Shown: positions 18,359-28,615, counted from the first letter of the stretch. The stretch is DNA of 64,000 nt from UBA4416 sp964541155 (GCA_964541155.1 CAZIPC010000001.1:620001-684000), one strand, 5' to 3'. Translations and numbers: made by a program. The notes: generated by a model from the letters alone, not told the origin.

Positions 18359-19407
18359 TGTTTAAATTTGAAAATCATATATTTTTATACGCGTTTGCAA
18401 TTATTCCAATTTGCATTTTAATTTTTATTTGGAATATATATTCTAATAAAAATAAACTCAAAAAATTAGGAGATATTTCTATTATTAATCAGTTACTTCC
18501 TGAAGTATCATTTACTAAAAAAATAAGTAAGTTTATTTTATTTATAATAGGACTTTGTTTTTTAATTTTAGGCTTATGCAACTTACAAACTGGATCTAAA
18601 TTAAAAGATGTAAAACGTGAAGGAGCTGATATAATGATATGTTTAGATGTGTCAAACAGCATGATGGCACAAGATTTTAGCCCTAATAGATTAGAAAGAG
18701 CTAAAATTGCAATTGAAAATATGATTGATAAATTGCAGGGAGATCGGCTAGGAATTATTGTTTTTGCAGGAGAAGCATATGTTCAATTACCAATTACAAC
18801 TGATTATAGCTCGGCAAAATTATTCTTAGAAGGAATAAATAATAAAATTGTTCCAGTTCAAGGCACTAATATTGCTGATGCCATCAATTTATCAATAGAA
18901 AGTTTTGGAAAAGACGAAGAAAAAAACAAAGCGATTGTAATTATTACAGATGGTGAAAATAATGAAGAGGCTAAAGAAAGTGCAATTACTGCTGCCGAAG
19001 AAGCCTCTAAAAAAAATATTGTAATACATACAATTGGCGTTGGTTCAGAAGCGGGAGTTCCTATTCCAAATATAATTGATGGTGTTGTTAGTGGATACAA
19101 AAAAGATAATTTAGGGAATACAATTGTTAGTAAATTAGATTCTAAAATTTTACAAAATATATCAGCATCTGCTAATGGCGTTTACGTTCAAGCTAATTCA
19201 TCAGACATAGGATTAGATGTTATTTTAAATAAAATAGCCGAATTAGATAAAAAACAATTAGAAAGTAAAATGTATACCGATTATGAAGATCAATTTCAAT
19301 GGTTTTTGGGCATAGCATTGTTATTTATAGTTGTTGAATCACTTATATCTGAAAGAAAAAGTAAACTTTGGAAAAAACTGAACTTTTTACATAATGAAAA
19401 GAAGTAA
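18358..19407 (+). CDS. batB: BatB: membrane-anchored VWA domain protein
   Basis: A 349-residue paralogue of the preceding gene: two N-terminal membrane helices (about 8-26 and 57-76), a VWA domain with MIDAS DVSNS (97-101), and a C-terminal membrane helix (FLGIALLFIVVESLI). The gene ends 14 bases inside batC, so translation is coupled. BatA and BatB are thought to act together in a membrane complex with BatC-E. Confidence 0.9.
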   Translation: MFKFENHIFLYAFAIIPICILIFIWNIYSNKNKLKKLGDISIINQLLPEVSFTKKISKFILFIIGLCFLILGLCNLQTGSKLKDVKREGADIMICLDVSNSMMAQDFSPNRLERAKIAIENMIDKLQGDRLGIIVFAGEAYVQLPITTDYSSAKLFLEGINNKIVPVQGTNIADAINLSIESFGKDEEKNKAIVIITDGENNEEAKESAITAAEEASKKNIVIHTIGVGSEAGVPIPNIIDGVVSGYKKDNLGNTIVSKLDSKILQNISASANGVYVQANSSDIGLDVILNKIAELDKKQLESKMYTDYEDQFQWFLGIALLFIVVESLISERKSKLWKKLNFLHNEKK

Positions 19408-20155
19408 TAAACATTTGTATATCATAATTTTAATTTCATTTTTTTGCGAGATAAGTTTCGCGCAAAAAGAAAAAATTATTCTAAGAAAAGGTAATGACGC
19501 TTACCACACAGGTAAGCCATTAGAAGCGGCAAACTACTACAAGCAATCCTTAAAAGAAAAGCAAACATATTATAAATCAAATTTTAACTTAGGTGATGCT
19601 TTATATAAAACCGCAGATTTACTAAAAGCAGGAAAAATTCAGCCACCTAACAAAAATATATCTATCGACTCTGCCGCAAAAACAGTATACGAACAAGCTG
19701 CTAATCAATTTGAAGTTGTTGCTAAGTCAGTATCAAATGCGGATACTATACAAAAAGCTTGGCACAACTTTGGAAATTCAAAACTGATGCAAAACAATTA
19801 TGAAGATGCTATTTTGGGTTACAAAAAAGCTTTAAAATTAAATTCTAAAGATGAAGACACTCGTTACAATTTAGCTTATGCTCAAAAAAAATTAGCAGAA
19901 CAGAAAAAAAATCAAAAAAATAAAGACGACAAAAAGAATCAAAATAAAGACGACAAAAAAGAAAATCAAAAAAATAAAAACGAAAAAAAAGATATTGAAA
20001 ATAAAAATAAACAAGAGGAACAGCAGCCACAAATGAATAAAGAACAAGCAGAAAAAATGCTAAATGCTTTAAAAAATAACGAAAAAAAAATGCAATCATT
20101 ACGAAAGAAAAAGGGTGACCCTGCACAAAAAATAAAAGTTGAAAAAGATTGGTAA
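19394..20155 (+). CDS. batC: BatC: secreted TPR protein
   Basis: A 253-residue protein with signal peptide (MKRSNKHLYIIILISFFCEISFA) and tetratricopeptide repeats: NAYHTGKPLEAANYYKQSL, then YKSNFNLGDALYKTADLL and AWHNFGNSKLMQNNYEDAIL. After about residue 165 it becomes a low-complexity Lys/Asn/Gln/Glu tract before a short conserved C-terminus (KEQAEKMLNALKNNEKKMQS). This tail occurs in BatC proteins generally. It likely scaffolds the periplasmic side of the Bat complex. Confidence 0.85.
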   Translation: MKRSNKHLYIIILISFFCEISFAQKEKIILRKGNDAYHTGKPLEAANYYKQSLKEKQTYYKSNFNLGDALYKTADLLKAGKIQPPNKNISIDSAAKTVYEQAANQFEVVAKSVSNADTIQKAWHNFGNSKLMQNNYEDAILGYKKALKLNSKDEDTRYNLAYAQKKLAEQKKNQKNKDDKKNQNKDDKKENQKNKNEKKDIENKNKQEEQQPQMNKEQAEKMLNALKNNEKKMQSLRKKKGDPAQKIKVEKDW

Positions 20156-20159
20156 TAAC

Positions 20160-21980
20160 ATGATAAAACACATAATCATATTATTTTTATTTATTAGCTA
20201 TCTAGCGAGTTCACAAAACCCTAACTTTGTAGCGCAGGTTAGTAAAAACAAAGTTGCCGTTGGAGAAGTTTTTCAAGTAGCATTTACATTAAATGGTAGC
20301 GGAAGTAACCTAACATATCCAAATTTCAAAGATTTTGATATATACTCAGGCCCAAATCAAAGTCAGAGTATGAGTATGATAAATGGCAATATCTCACAAT
20401 CAACAACTATTTCATTATTTATTGCAGCAAAAAAAGAAGGGAAATTTATTATTGGCTCTGCTTCTGTAATATCAGGAAATCAAAAATTAGAAACTAAACC
20501 CATAACTATAGAAGTTATGAAAGGAAGTTCGCAACAATCAAATAACAACCCTAATAACCAACCTCAACAAAATACAAAACAAGGCAAAAACCAATATGCA
20601 AGCGAAATAAGTAATGAAGATTTATTTGTAAGAACATTTTTAAGCAAAACAAAATGTTATTTAGGAGAAGAAATTACGCTTACTCAAAAAGTTTATTCAA
20701 GAGTAGATTTAAGAGGATTTCAAAATATAAAATTTCCTCCATACAATGGTTTTTGGTCACAACAAGAAAATGCCAATCAACAAATTGATTTAAAACAAGA
20801 AACTGTAAATGGTATAAATTATTATGTTGCTGATTATAATAAAATTTATTTATTCCCTCAACATACTGGCAAAATAACTATTGCTCCTGTTGAATTAGAT
20901 TGTATTGTTAGAAGACAGACAAAACGACAACCACGAAATATTTTTGAGCAATTTTTTGGAGCGGGTGGTTATGAAGATGTAGCTATAAAAATTAAGAGTA
21001 AACCTGTTACAGTTGATGTGATTGAACTTCCTAAAGACAAAAAACCAATTGAATTTTCGGGAGCTGTAGGAGACTTTTCATATAAAGCTGAATTAGATAA
21101 AGAGCAAGTAAAAGCAAATGAAGCGGTTAATTTAAAAATCACTATCAACGGAAAAGGAAATATAAAATTAATCGAACCTTTAAAGCTTAGTCTTCCAGAG
21201 AGTTTTGAAAGCTATGACCCTAAAGTAAATGAAAACATAAAAACTTCAGGAGGCGTTTCGGGTAGTATTACATTTAATTATTTAATTATACCCAGAGAAA
21301 AAGGAGACTTTACCTTAAATAACTTAAACTTTAATTACTTTGATGTGGATAAAAAACAATATGTTACTATTCCTTCTCCAGATATTAAACTTAAAGTTTT
21401 GGAAGGAGATCAAGGTAGTGCTCAAATTATAAATCCGACAAAAAATGGAATTAAAGAAAGTGAAAACGACATACGTTATATCAAAACTGGTAATTTAGAT
21501 TTAAAAGAAAAACATGATTTTTTCTTTTCATCAACAGCACACTATACATTAATTATAATCCCTACTCTGCTATTTTTTATTGGATTATTAATTACAAAAA
21601 AACATATTTATGCCAATAGTAATGAAGCAATAGTAAAAGAGAAAAAGGCAGCAAGATTAGCAAAAAAACAATTAAAAAATGCCGCTAAATTAATCCATAC
21701 AAACGATAATTATTTATTTTTTAACGAAATTTTAAACGCATTACACAAATATATTGGAGATAAATTTAGATTATCAGTTATTGATTTATCTAAGGAAAAA
21801 ATCTATGAAATGCTTTTATCAAAAAACGTAAGCGAACAAACTGCCAATCAAACTATTGAAACACTTAACACTTGTGAATACATCAAATATGCTCCAAACT
21901 CTGTAAATAAAGATTTACAAAAGGTATACAACGATACCCTTGAATTAATATCACAAATAGAAGAACAAATAAAAAAGTAA
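20160..21980 (+). CDS. batD: BatD: oxygen tolerance protein
   Basis: A protein of about 606 residues. I prefer the ATG at 20160 (signal peptide MIKHIIILFLFISYLASSQ), 4 bases after the batC stop, over a TTG frame extension from 20139. The long periplasmic part is built of beta-sandwich repeats (VAQVSKNKVAVGEVFQVAFT, then DLFVRTFLSKTKCYLGEEIT and FSYKAELDKEQVKANEAVNL). One membrane helix follows (YTLIIIPTLLFFIGLLI), then a cytoplasmic helical tail. This is the BatD architecture. It probably bridges the VWA proteins to the periplasm. Confidence 0.88.
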   Translation: MIKHIIILFLFISYLASSQNPNFVAQVSKNKVAVGEVFQVAFTLNGSGSNLTYPNFKDFDIYSGPNQSQSMSMINGNISQSTTISLFIAAKKEGKFIIGSASVISGNQKLETKPITIEVMKGSSQQSNNNPNNQPQQNTKQGKNQYASEISNEDLFVRTFLSKTKCYLGEEITLTQKVYSRVDLRGFQNIKFPPYNGFWSQQENANQQIDLKQETVNGINYYVADYNKIYLFPQHTGKITIAPVELDCIVRRQTKRQPRNIFEQFFGAGGYEDVAIKIKSKPVTVDVIELPKDKKPIEFSGAVGDFSYKAELDKEQVKANEAVNLKITINGKGNIKLIEPLKLSLPESFESYDPKVNENIKTSGGVSGSITFNYLIIPREKGDFTLNNLNFNYFDVDKKQYVTIPSPDIKLKVLEGDQGSAQIINPTKNGIKESENDIRYIKTGNLDLKEKHDFFFSSTAHYTLIIIPTLLFFIGLLITKKHIYANSNEAIVKEKKAARLAKKQLKNAAKLIHTNDNYLFFNEILNALHKYIGDKFRLSVIDLSKEKIYEMLLSKNVSEQTANQTIETLNTCEYIKYAPNSVNKDLQKVYNDTLELISQIEEQIKK

Positions 21981-21989
21981 ACTCACAAA

Positions 21990-22748
21990 ATGAAAGCTAA
22001 ATATTATCTCTTATTATATATTTTATTGGCATTTTCATTAACAAATCTATTTGCTAATTCAGAGAATCAAAATAAAGCTGAAAAAGCATATGCTGAAAAA
22101 AAATATAAAGATGCTATCAAAAATTACGAAGCTATTCTTAACAAAGGACTGTCGTCATACAAACTATATTATAACTTAGGAAATGCTTACTATAAAAACA
22201 ATGAACTTGGAAAAGCTATATATAACTACGAGCTAGCAAAAAAAATTCAACCTAATAATATAGATATTAGAAATAATCTTAAAATAGCCAACGAAAAAAC
22301 CATTGATAAAATTGAAAATAAGGAAAATTATTTTATCGGGACTATTAAACTAGGCATAGTTAATTTATTATCTTCTAATGGATGGGCTTGGCTAAGTATT
22401 ATAAGCTGGATTATTACGCTTACACTTATATTTATTTTTATATTTAGCAAATCATTACTAATTAAAAGAACAACATTTTTTGCTGGAATTACTTGTTTTC
22501 TTGTTTTTTGTGTTTCAATAATATTAGGTAATTTATCTCTTAATGAACAAAATAATATAGAGTTTGCTATTATTTTAAATCACGAATCAAAAATATACGA
22601 AGAGCCTATATTAGGAACAAAATCAAAATTTAAATTACACGAAGGCACAAAAATAAAAGTATTGGAAACAAATACAGAGTGGACAAATATTAAATTAGAA
22701 AACGGGAATGAGGGATGGATTAAAACTAACGAAATAGGACTGTTTTAG
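21990..22748 (+). CDS. batE: BatE: TPR and SH3-like membrane protein
   Basis: A 252-residue last gene of the operon. It has a signal peptide, two TPR motifs (AEKAYAEKKYKDAIKNYEAI and YYNLGNAYYKNNELGKAIYN), two membrane helices (about 130-153 and 160-180) and a C-terminal bacterial SH3-like domain (LHEGTKIKVLETNTEWTNIK ending in GWIKTNEIGLF). SH3b domains often bind cell wall, giving a link between the Bat complex and the envelope. No clear terminator separates it from the convergent pntB. Confidence 0.85.
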   Translation: MKAKYYLLLYILLAFSLTNLFANSENQNKAEKAYAEKKYKDAIKNYEAILNKGLSSYKLYYNLGNAYYKNNELGKAIYNYELAKKIQPNNIDIRNNLKIANEKTIDKIENKENYFIGTIKLGIVNLLSSNGWAWLSIISWIITLTLIFIFIFSKSLLIKRTTFFAGITCFLVFCVSIILGNLSLNEQNNIEFAIILNHESKIYEEPILGTKSKFKLHEGTKIKVLETNTEWTNIKLENGNEGWIKTNEIGLF

Positions 22749-22789
22749 AGTATATATAAAAATTAACTATTTATAAAAATTCTCTATGG

Positions 22790-24184
22790 CTATGCCTTTA
22801 GGAAATTTAATATTTTTTCTACACTATCTTTTGCATCACCATAAAGCATTTCAGAATTTGTTTTGTAAAACAATGGATTATCCTCTCCTGAATAACCTGC
22901 AGACATCGAACGCTTCATTATAATAACTTTTTCAGCCTTCCAAGCCTCAATAACAGGCATTCCATAAATAGAACTTGCTGGATCATCTTGTGCACTAGGG
23001 TTTACAACATCATTAGCACCTATAACCATAACAACATCTGTGTTTGGCATATCATCATTAATTTCATCCATTTCTAATACAATATCATAAGGAACGTTGG
23101 CTTCAGCTAATAAAACATTCATATGTCCTGGTAAACGTCCTGCAACTGGATGAATAGCAAATCGTACATTTTTACCAGCTTTACGCAACGTTTGTACCAT
23201 GTCATAAATTGGATATTGCGCCTTAGCCACGGCCATTCCGTATCCAGGAACAATAACTACAGATTTAGCTTCCTTTAATAATATTGCTACTTCTTCATGA
23301 TTTAAAGATGTAACTTCTCCCTCAATAGCTTTAACCTCACCTTTAACTGAAGAATTTCCAAATCCTCCTAAAATAACTGAAAAAAACGAACGATTCATTG
23401 CATGACACATATGGATAGAAAGAATTGCCCCAGAGCTACCCACTAATGCTCCTGTAACAATTAGTAAATCATTACCTAACATAAATCCAGCTGCAGATGC
23501 AGCCCAACCAGAGTATGAATTTAACATAGAAACTACCACAGGCATATCGCCACCGCCAATTGCCATAACCAACATTACTCCTATAAAACAAGCAATAGCT
23601 GTCATTATTAACAGATATAACATTCCATCAATGCCTTCTTTTTGAGCAAATAAAACACCTAATAATACGCATATTAATAATAAAACAATATTTACAGCAT
23701 GCCTGCCTGGATATAATAATGCTTTACTACGAACCTTTCCTTCCAATTTTCCCCAAGCAATAATCGAACCTGTAAACGTAATAGCCCCAATAAAAATGCC
23801 AATAAACACTTCTGTTAAATGTATTATATGAGCGGCACCATTTAATTCATGTGTTTTTGGATCTAGGTATGAACCAAACCCTACTAAAACAGCCGCTAAA
23901 CCAACAAAACTATGTAAAATAGCCACTAATTGTGGCATTGCTGTCATTTCTACCTTTCGGGCAAGCATTAATCCTATTACTGAAGCAATTGCAATGGCAA
24001 TAATAATATATATTTGTCCAGACACACCTTCTCCTAAAACTGTAGCAATAATTGCAATTACCATTCCTACAATTCCATAAAATACCCCGCGTTTTGCAGA
24101 CTCTTGAGAAGATAAACCTCCTAAACTTAATATAAATAAAATACTTGCAAATAAATATGCTGCTGTTTGAATTCCGATAGCCAT
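22790..24184 (-). CDS. pntB: NAD(P) transhydrogenase subunit beta
   Basis: A 464-residue inner-membrane subunit of proton-translocating transhydrogenase, which couples hydride transfer between NADH and NADP to proton movement. About nine N-terminal hydrophobic segments form the proton channel part. The C-terminal domain III binds NADP(H): VPGYGMAVAKAQYPIYDM, then HPVAGRLPGHMNVLLAEA and GANDVVNPSAQDDP. Length and motifs match the family. It follows pntA by 11 bases. Confidence 0.96.
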   Translation of the reverse strand: MAIGIQTAAYLFASILFILSLGGLSSQESAKRGVFYGIVGMVIAIIATVLGEGVSGQIYIIIAIAIASVIGLMLARKVEMTAMPQLVAILHSFVGLAAVLVGFGSYLDPKTHELNGAAHIIHLTEVFIGIFIGAITFTGSIIAWGKLEGKVRSKALLYPGRHAVNIVLLLICVLLGVLFAQKEGIDGMLYLLIMTAIACFIGVMLVMAIGGGDMPVVVSMLNSYSGWAASAAGFMLGNDLLIVTGALVGSSGAILSIHMCHAMNRSFFSVILGGFGNSSVKGEVKAIEGEVTSLNHEEVAILLKEAKSVVIVPGYGMAVAKAQYPIYDMVQTLRKAGKNVRFAIHPVAGRLPGHMNVLLAEANVPYDIVLEMDEINDDMPNTDVVMVIGANDVVNPSAQDDPASSIYGMPVIEAWKAEKVIIMKRSMSAGYSGEDNPLFYKTNSEMLYGDAKDSVEKILNFLKA

Positions 24185-24195
24185 AATTTCTTTTT

Positions 24196-25743
24196 TTATT
24201 TTTTAAACATTTTCAACATTCTGTGAGTAACAACAAACCCACCTACAATATTAATACTTGCAACCAAAATAGCTATAAATGCCAAAATAGTCATTGGATT
24301 TTTTATATCATTAGTTGTTTGCAATAATCCACCAATTACAATAATTCCACTAATAGCATTAGTTACAGCCATTAACGGAGTATGTAAGGAATGTGACACG
24401 TTGGTAATTAATTGCCATCCCACAAATACAGCTAATACAAATACCGTAAAGTGTTGTATAAATTCACTTGGAGCAAACTGCCCTACCAATAATAATAATG
24501 CTCCAACAATAGCTAGTTTAACAACCATTGATAGCGCTTCTTTTTTTGATTTTGCTTCGTCAGAAATTTTTATTTCTTCAGCTGTAGGCACTACAACTTT
24601 TTTTGCACCACCGCCAGCCGATGGGCTAACAGGTAAAGGAGCTGGAGGCCAATTAATTTGTCCGTTATATGTTACCATTGCTCTTGATACAACAGCGTCT
24701 TCCATATCTATTTTCCATTTATCAGCCTTGCCCATATCATCTAATAAATGGCATAAATTATTACCATATAGCTGTGATGCTTGGCTTGGCAGCTGACTTA
24801 ATTTACCAACAATAGTAACACCATTATCAGTTGTAAATACCTCTCCGTTTTTTGTAAAAGCACAATTTCCTCCTGTTGAAGCGGCTAAATCAACTATTAC
24901 AGAACCTGGCTTCATCGCTAAAACATGATAATCTAATACCAATTTTGGAGCAGGTTTACCAGGAATTTGAGCAGTAGTAATTATAATATCAACATCTTTA
25001 GCTTGTTCTAAAAACAATTTCATTTCTGCTTCAATGAACTCTTTACTCATTTCTTTAGAGTAACCAGATGATGTAGCTCCATCTTCTTCTATATCTACGG
25101 TTAAAAATTGAGCACCCATTGATTCAATTTGCTCAGCAACTTCTTTACGTGTATCAAATGCCCTAACAATTGCACCTAATGAATTAGCTGCTCCAATTGC
25201 TGCTAATCCTGCAACTCCAGCACCTATCACTAATACTTTTGCGGGCTCAACTTTACCAGCCGCAGTTATTTGTCCATTTAAAAATCTTCCAAAATGATAT
25301 GAACCCTCTATCACAGCCCTATATCCTGCAATATTTGCCATAGATGAGAGCACATCCATTTTTTGAGCTCTCGAAATACGAGGAATGGCGTCCATTGCTA
25401 TAGCATTCACTTTTTTTTCAGCTAACTTTTGAAGCAGTGATTGGTTTTGAGCTGGCCATAAATAACTCAATAAAACCAAGCCTTCACGCATCATTTCAAC
25501 TTCTTCTATAAAAGGTTCCTTTACTTTTAAAACAATGTCTGAATTAGAAAATATTTCTAAAGCCGTATCTACAATCTTAGCCCCAGCTTCTTCGAACTCA
25601 ATATCCGAAAAATTTGCTTTTACTCCTGCTTGGCGCTGAATATATACTTCAAACCCCTGTTTTTTCAAACGTTTTACTGTTTTTGGAGTTGCAGCTACTC
25701 TTAATTCATTTGGATAAATTTCCAATGGTATACCAACTTTCAT
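24196..25743 (-). CDS. pntA: NAD(P) transhydrogenase subunit alpha
   Basis: A 515-residue alpha subunit in the fused form (domain I plus membrane helices in one chain, as in E. coli, not split into PntAA/PntAB). The NAD(H)-binding Rossmann part shows VIGAGVAGLAAIGAANSLGA (172-191) ending with D197, and the signature SRAQKMDVLSSMANIAGYRA. A proline/glycine-rich linker near residues 365-380 leads to about four C-terminal helices. It is first in the pntAB pair and supplies NADPH from the proton gradient. Confidence 0.96.
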   Translation of the reverse strand: MKVGIPLEIYPNELRVAATPKTVKRLKKQGFEVYIQRQAGVKANFSDIEFEEAGAKIVDTALEIFSNSDIVLKVKEPFIEEVEMMREGLVLLSYLWPAQNQSLLQKLAEKKVNAIAMDAIPRISRAQKMDVLSSMANIAGYRAVIEGSYHFGRFLNGQITAAGKVEPAKVLVIGAGVAGLAAIGAANSLGAIVRAFDTRKEVAEQIESMGAQFLTVDIEEDGATSSGYSKEMSKEFIEAEMKLFLEQAKDVDIIITTAQIPGKPAPKLVLDYHVLAMKPGSVIVDLAASTGGNCAFTKNGEVFTTDNGVTIVGKLSQLPSQASQLYGNNLCHLLDDMGKADKWKIDMEDAVVSRAMVTYNGQINWPPAPLPVSPSAGGGAKKVVVPTAEEIKISDEAKSKKEALSMVVKLAIVGALLLLVGQFAPSEFIQHFTVFVLAVFVGWQLITNVSHSLHTPLMAVTNAISGIIVIGGLLQTTNDIKNPMTILAFIAILVASINIVGGFVVTHRMLKMFKK

Positions 25744-25837
25744 ATAATGAAAATATTAAAAAATAAAACATGAATTTATAATAAATATATTATATCTATT
25801 ATTTTGTAAAATACGGTTTTAAAGATAAAATAAAAAA

Positions 25838-25871
25838 ATAAAAAAGCCCATATATTAATATATGGGCTTTA
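25838..25871 (-). terminator. Terminator of the Cys-rich protein gene
   Basis: A near-perfect palindrome (AAAGCCCATATAT / ATATATGGGCTTT) is followed on the minus strand by a T-rich run. It lies just after the stop of the gene at 25893-26132 and separates it from pntA. Confidence 0.8.
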
Positions 25872-25892
25872 AAATACTTAAAAACAAAAAAT

Positions 25893-26132
25893 TTACTTAG
25901 TTTCAGGTGTTTTAACTACCTCAACTGCTTTTTTATCTTTGCAACATCCTTTTTTCTCTCCTGATTTTTCACCAGAACAAGATTTTCCTTCTGCTCCTGT
26001 TTTATCTTTGCAACAAGATTTTCCTTCTTTTTTACATTCTTTTTTGCCTTTATCTTTATCATCGTTATTAACAGATGCTGATAAGCTTCCTACTAATCCA
26101 GCGAAAGCCAACATTAAAAATACTTTTTTCAT
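25893..26132 (-). CDS. Small Cys/Lys-rich secreted protein
   Basis: A 79-residue protein with a signal peptide (MKKVFLMLAFAGLVGSLSAS). The mature part of about 59 residues is dominated by Lys, Asp/Glu, Gly, Ser and Cys, with a CCKDK element repeated twice (KSCCKDKTG and KGCCKDKKAV) and a KKECKKEGKSC motif. Six cysteines, two pairs adjacent, could bind a soft metal ion such as copper or form disulfides; this is inference. No named family recognised. Independent unit with its own terminator. Confidence 0.7.
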   Translation of the reverse strand: MKKVFLMLAFAGLVGSLSASVNNDDKDKGKKECKKEGKSCCKDKTGAEGKSCSGEKSGEKKGCCKDKKAVEVVKTPETK

Positions 26133-26265
26133 GATTAAATTAGATTAAAATTTATGTAACAAATATAAACTATTTATATAGTATAAAAACACAACTTGTA
26201 CGATTTGTGAGATGATTTAATGTTAAAAATTGTTTTTTTAACAAAAAACTAAGTTTTTACTAATT

Positions 26266-26297
26266 TTTGTATTTTAAGTATTGATTCAATACATTTA
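26266..26297 (+). promoter_or_regulatory. Candidate promoter of reprolysin-like protease
   Basis: TTTG at 26266-26269 and TACATTTA at 26290-26297, spaced by 20 bases, fit the Bacteroidota -33/-7 pattern with one mismatch in the -7 box. It lies 18 bases before the ATG. Confidence 0.45.
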
Positions 26298-26315
26298 GCG
26301 TTAAAACAAATAACA

Positions 26316-28577
26316 ATGAAAAAAACTATAGCTTTAATTATTATTATCGTTTCTTATTTATCTTTAAAAGCACAAATAACTCAACCTATTTGGAATCAAA
26401 TAGATGAAAAAAACGTTTATATTACGGGTAAAAGAGACATTATACCTAACCAATACGGTGTGTTCCATTTAAATGTAATTTCTCTTAAAAACACTTTATT
26501 ATCTGCGCCTTCAGATAAAACTACTAATATTAATAATACAACCACTACTATTGATTTACCAATGCCTAATGGAACAATTCAAAAATTTAAAGTAGTTGAA
26601 TCTTCAGTAATGGAAGATGAACTACAATTACATTTTCCAGAAATAAGAACCTTTAATATTAAGGGTATTGATGATGAGTACGCTAGCGGAAAATTAGACT
26701 TTACAGAATATGGATTTCATGGAATGGTAAGAAGCCCTAATGGTAATGTATTTATTGACCCATACTGTAAAAATAATATTACTGATTATATATCATATTA
26801 CACATCTGATTTTAATAAACCTCAAGCCGATATTTTACCCGAAATAGGAATTTTAGAAAATACACCAAATGATATGAATATATCATCAACTAATGCTATG
26901 TGTATAGGACCAAATCTTAAAACTTACCGCTTGGCTATTGCTTGTACTGGCGAATATGCAAGAGCTGCCTGTGCTTCCGGAACAAATACACCAACAACCT
27001 CTCAAATATTAGCAAAAGTAGTAACTACAGTAAATAGAGTTGATGGGGTGTACGAAACAGAAATAGCAGTAAAATTAGTTTTAGTTGCTACAACAACAGT
27101 TGTTTTATATGGCAACCCAGCTACAGATTCTTTTAATGGTAATAACAACGCCAATACTTTAATTGGCGAAAGTCAAACAGTAATTAATTCAAACGTAGGT
27201 TCTGCTAACTACGATATAGGTCATACATTTAGTACTGGTGGCGGTGGATTAGCTCAACTAGGTTGTGTTTGCGGATCGAGTAAAGCTAGAGGTATTACTG
27301 GAAGTTCAAATCCTGTTGGCGACCCTTATGACATTGATTATGTAGCCCATGAGATGGGACATCAATTTGGAGGTAATCATACTTTTAATGGTAATGGGGG
27401 ATCATGCAGCGGAAATAGAAATGCTTCAACTGCTGTTGAACCTGGAAGTGGAGTAACTATTATGGCATATGCTGGTATTTGTTCTCCGCAAGACATAGCT
27501 TCTAACAGTATAGCTTATTTTCATGCCATAAGTTATGATGAAATTACAAATTTTATTTATTCGGGCGGCGGAAACAGTTGTGATGTTATGACTAATTCAG
27601 GCAATAACGCTCCCAATGTTAATGCAGGATCTAATTATGTTATTCCTGTAAGTACTCCTTTTCAATTAACAGGCTCTGCAACCGACCCAGATAACGATGC
27701 TCTTACTTATCAATGGGAAGAAATAGACTTAGGTACTTCTGCTGGTAATTGGAATACTGGTAATAAACCATTTTTTAGATCATATGCTCCAACTACTAGC
27801 CCAACTAGATTATTTCCAAAATTAGCTAACATTATAGCAGGAACCTATACAACTTCAGCCGGGGAATTTTTACCAAATACAGCGCAAACCCTAAAATTTA
27901 GATTAACTGCTCGTGACAATAAAATGGGAGGCGGTGGCGTATGCTCTGCTACAACCCAAATTTCTATAAATCCAAGCGCTGGTCCATTTGCTGTAACTTC
28001 ACAAAGTGTAACAGGTATAAACTACCCAAGTGGATCTACTCAAACAATTACCTGGAATGTAAATGGCACAGATGTAGCTCCAATTAACTGTTCAAATGTA
28101 AATATTTATGTAAGTACTGACAACGGAACCACTTTTACTCTTTCATTAGCTAATACTCCAAACGATGGAAGTGAAAATATTGTTTTACCTGTAGTTAGTG
28201 TAAATAAACCGTTATCAAGGGTAAAAGTAGAAAGTATTGGAAATGTATTTTTTGATATCAATAAAAAGAACTTCACAATTACTGCATCAACAGGTTTAAA
28301 TTTATATTCAGCTTCAAATACATTAAATATCAGATTATATCCTAATCCTTTTTCAGGAACAGTAAAAATTGATGTTACTTCAAATAATCTACTTGATGAT
28401 AATAAAACATTAATCAATATATATGATGTTTTGGGTAATATAGTAAAAACAGAATATATCAAATTAACTGAAAATTTCTCTAAAACATTTGATTTTTCTT
28501 CTCTTGCAAATGGCTCTTATATTGTTGAAGTAACGGATGGTAAACAAAAATCGATTGCAAGATTAATTAAGATGTAA
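26316..28577 (+). CDS. Secreted reprolysin-type zinc metalloprotease with T9SS sorting domain
   Basis: A 753-residue protein. Signal peptide (about 1-20), a propeptide region to about residue 200, then a metzincin catalytic domain with the zinc site HEMGHQFGGNH (H345, E346, H349, H355) and a Met-turn sequence TIMAYAG. A beta-sandwich region follows (NAPNVNAGSNYVIPVSTPFQ, PKD-like). The last 80 residues are a type IX secretion sorting domain (RLYPNPFSGTVKIDVTSNN, ending with SYIVEVTDGKQKSIARLIKM). Predicted to be exported through the outer membrane and to degrade extracellular protein. Confidence 0.9.
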   Translation: MKKTIALIIIIVSYLSLKAQITQPIWNQIDEKNVYITGKRDIIPNQYGVFHLNVISLKNTLLSAPSDKTTNINNTTTTIDLPMPNGTIQKFKVVESSVMEDELQLHFPEIRTFNIKGIDDEYASGKLDFTEYGFHGMVRSPNGNVFIDPYCKNNITDYISYYTSDFNKPQADILPEIGILENTPNDMNISSTNAMCIGPNLKTYRLAIACTGEYARAACASGTNTPTTSQILAKVVTTVNRVDGVYETEIAVKLVLVATTTVVLYGNPATDSFNGNNNANTLIGESQTVINSNVGSANYDIGHTFSTGGGGLAQLGCVCGSSKARGITGSSNPVGDPYDIDYVAHEMGHQFGGNHTFNGNGGSCSGNRNASTAVEPGSGVTIMAYAGICSPQDIASNSIAYFHAISYDEITNFIYSGGGNSCDVMTNSGNNAPNVNAGSNYVIPVSTPFQLTGSATDPDNDALTYQWEEIDLGTSAGNWNTGNKPFFRSYAPTTSPTRLFPKLANIIAGTYTTSAGEFLPNTAQTLKFRLTARDNKMGGGGVCSATTQISINPSAGPFAVTSQSVTGINYPSGSTQTITWNVNGTDVAPINCSNVNIYVSTDNGTTFTLSLANTPNDGSENIVLPVVSVNKPLSRVKVESIGNVFFDINKKNFTITASTGLNLYSASNTLNIRLYPNPFSGTVKIDVTSNNLLDDNKTLINIYDVLGNIVKTEYIKLTENFSKTFDFSSLANGSYIVEVTDGKQKSIARLIKM

Positions 28578-28585
28578 ACCACTAG

Positions 28586-28615
28586 TTATCATCTACCTAA
28601 CAAATAAGATGATAA
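28586..28615 (+). other. Stem-loop after protease gene
   Basis: TTATCATCT and AGATGATAA form a 9-pair stem with a 12-base loop just after the protease stop. No T tract follows at once, so termination here is uncertain. Confidence 0.35.

Noticed and set aside
20139..20159. TTG start for batD at 20139
   Set aside because: The ATG at 20160 gives a proper signal peptide and sits 4 bases after the batC stop.
24401..24796. 131-codon plus-strand frame
   Set aside because: It is antisense to pntA, with composition expected of a shadow; pntA is well supported by motifs.
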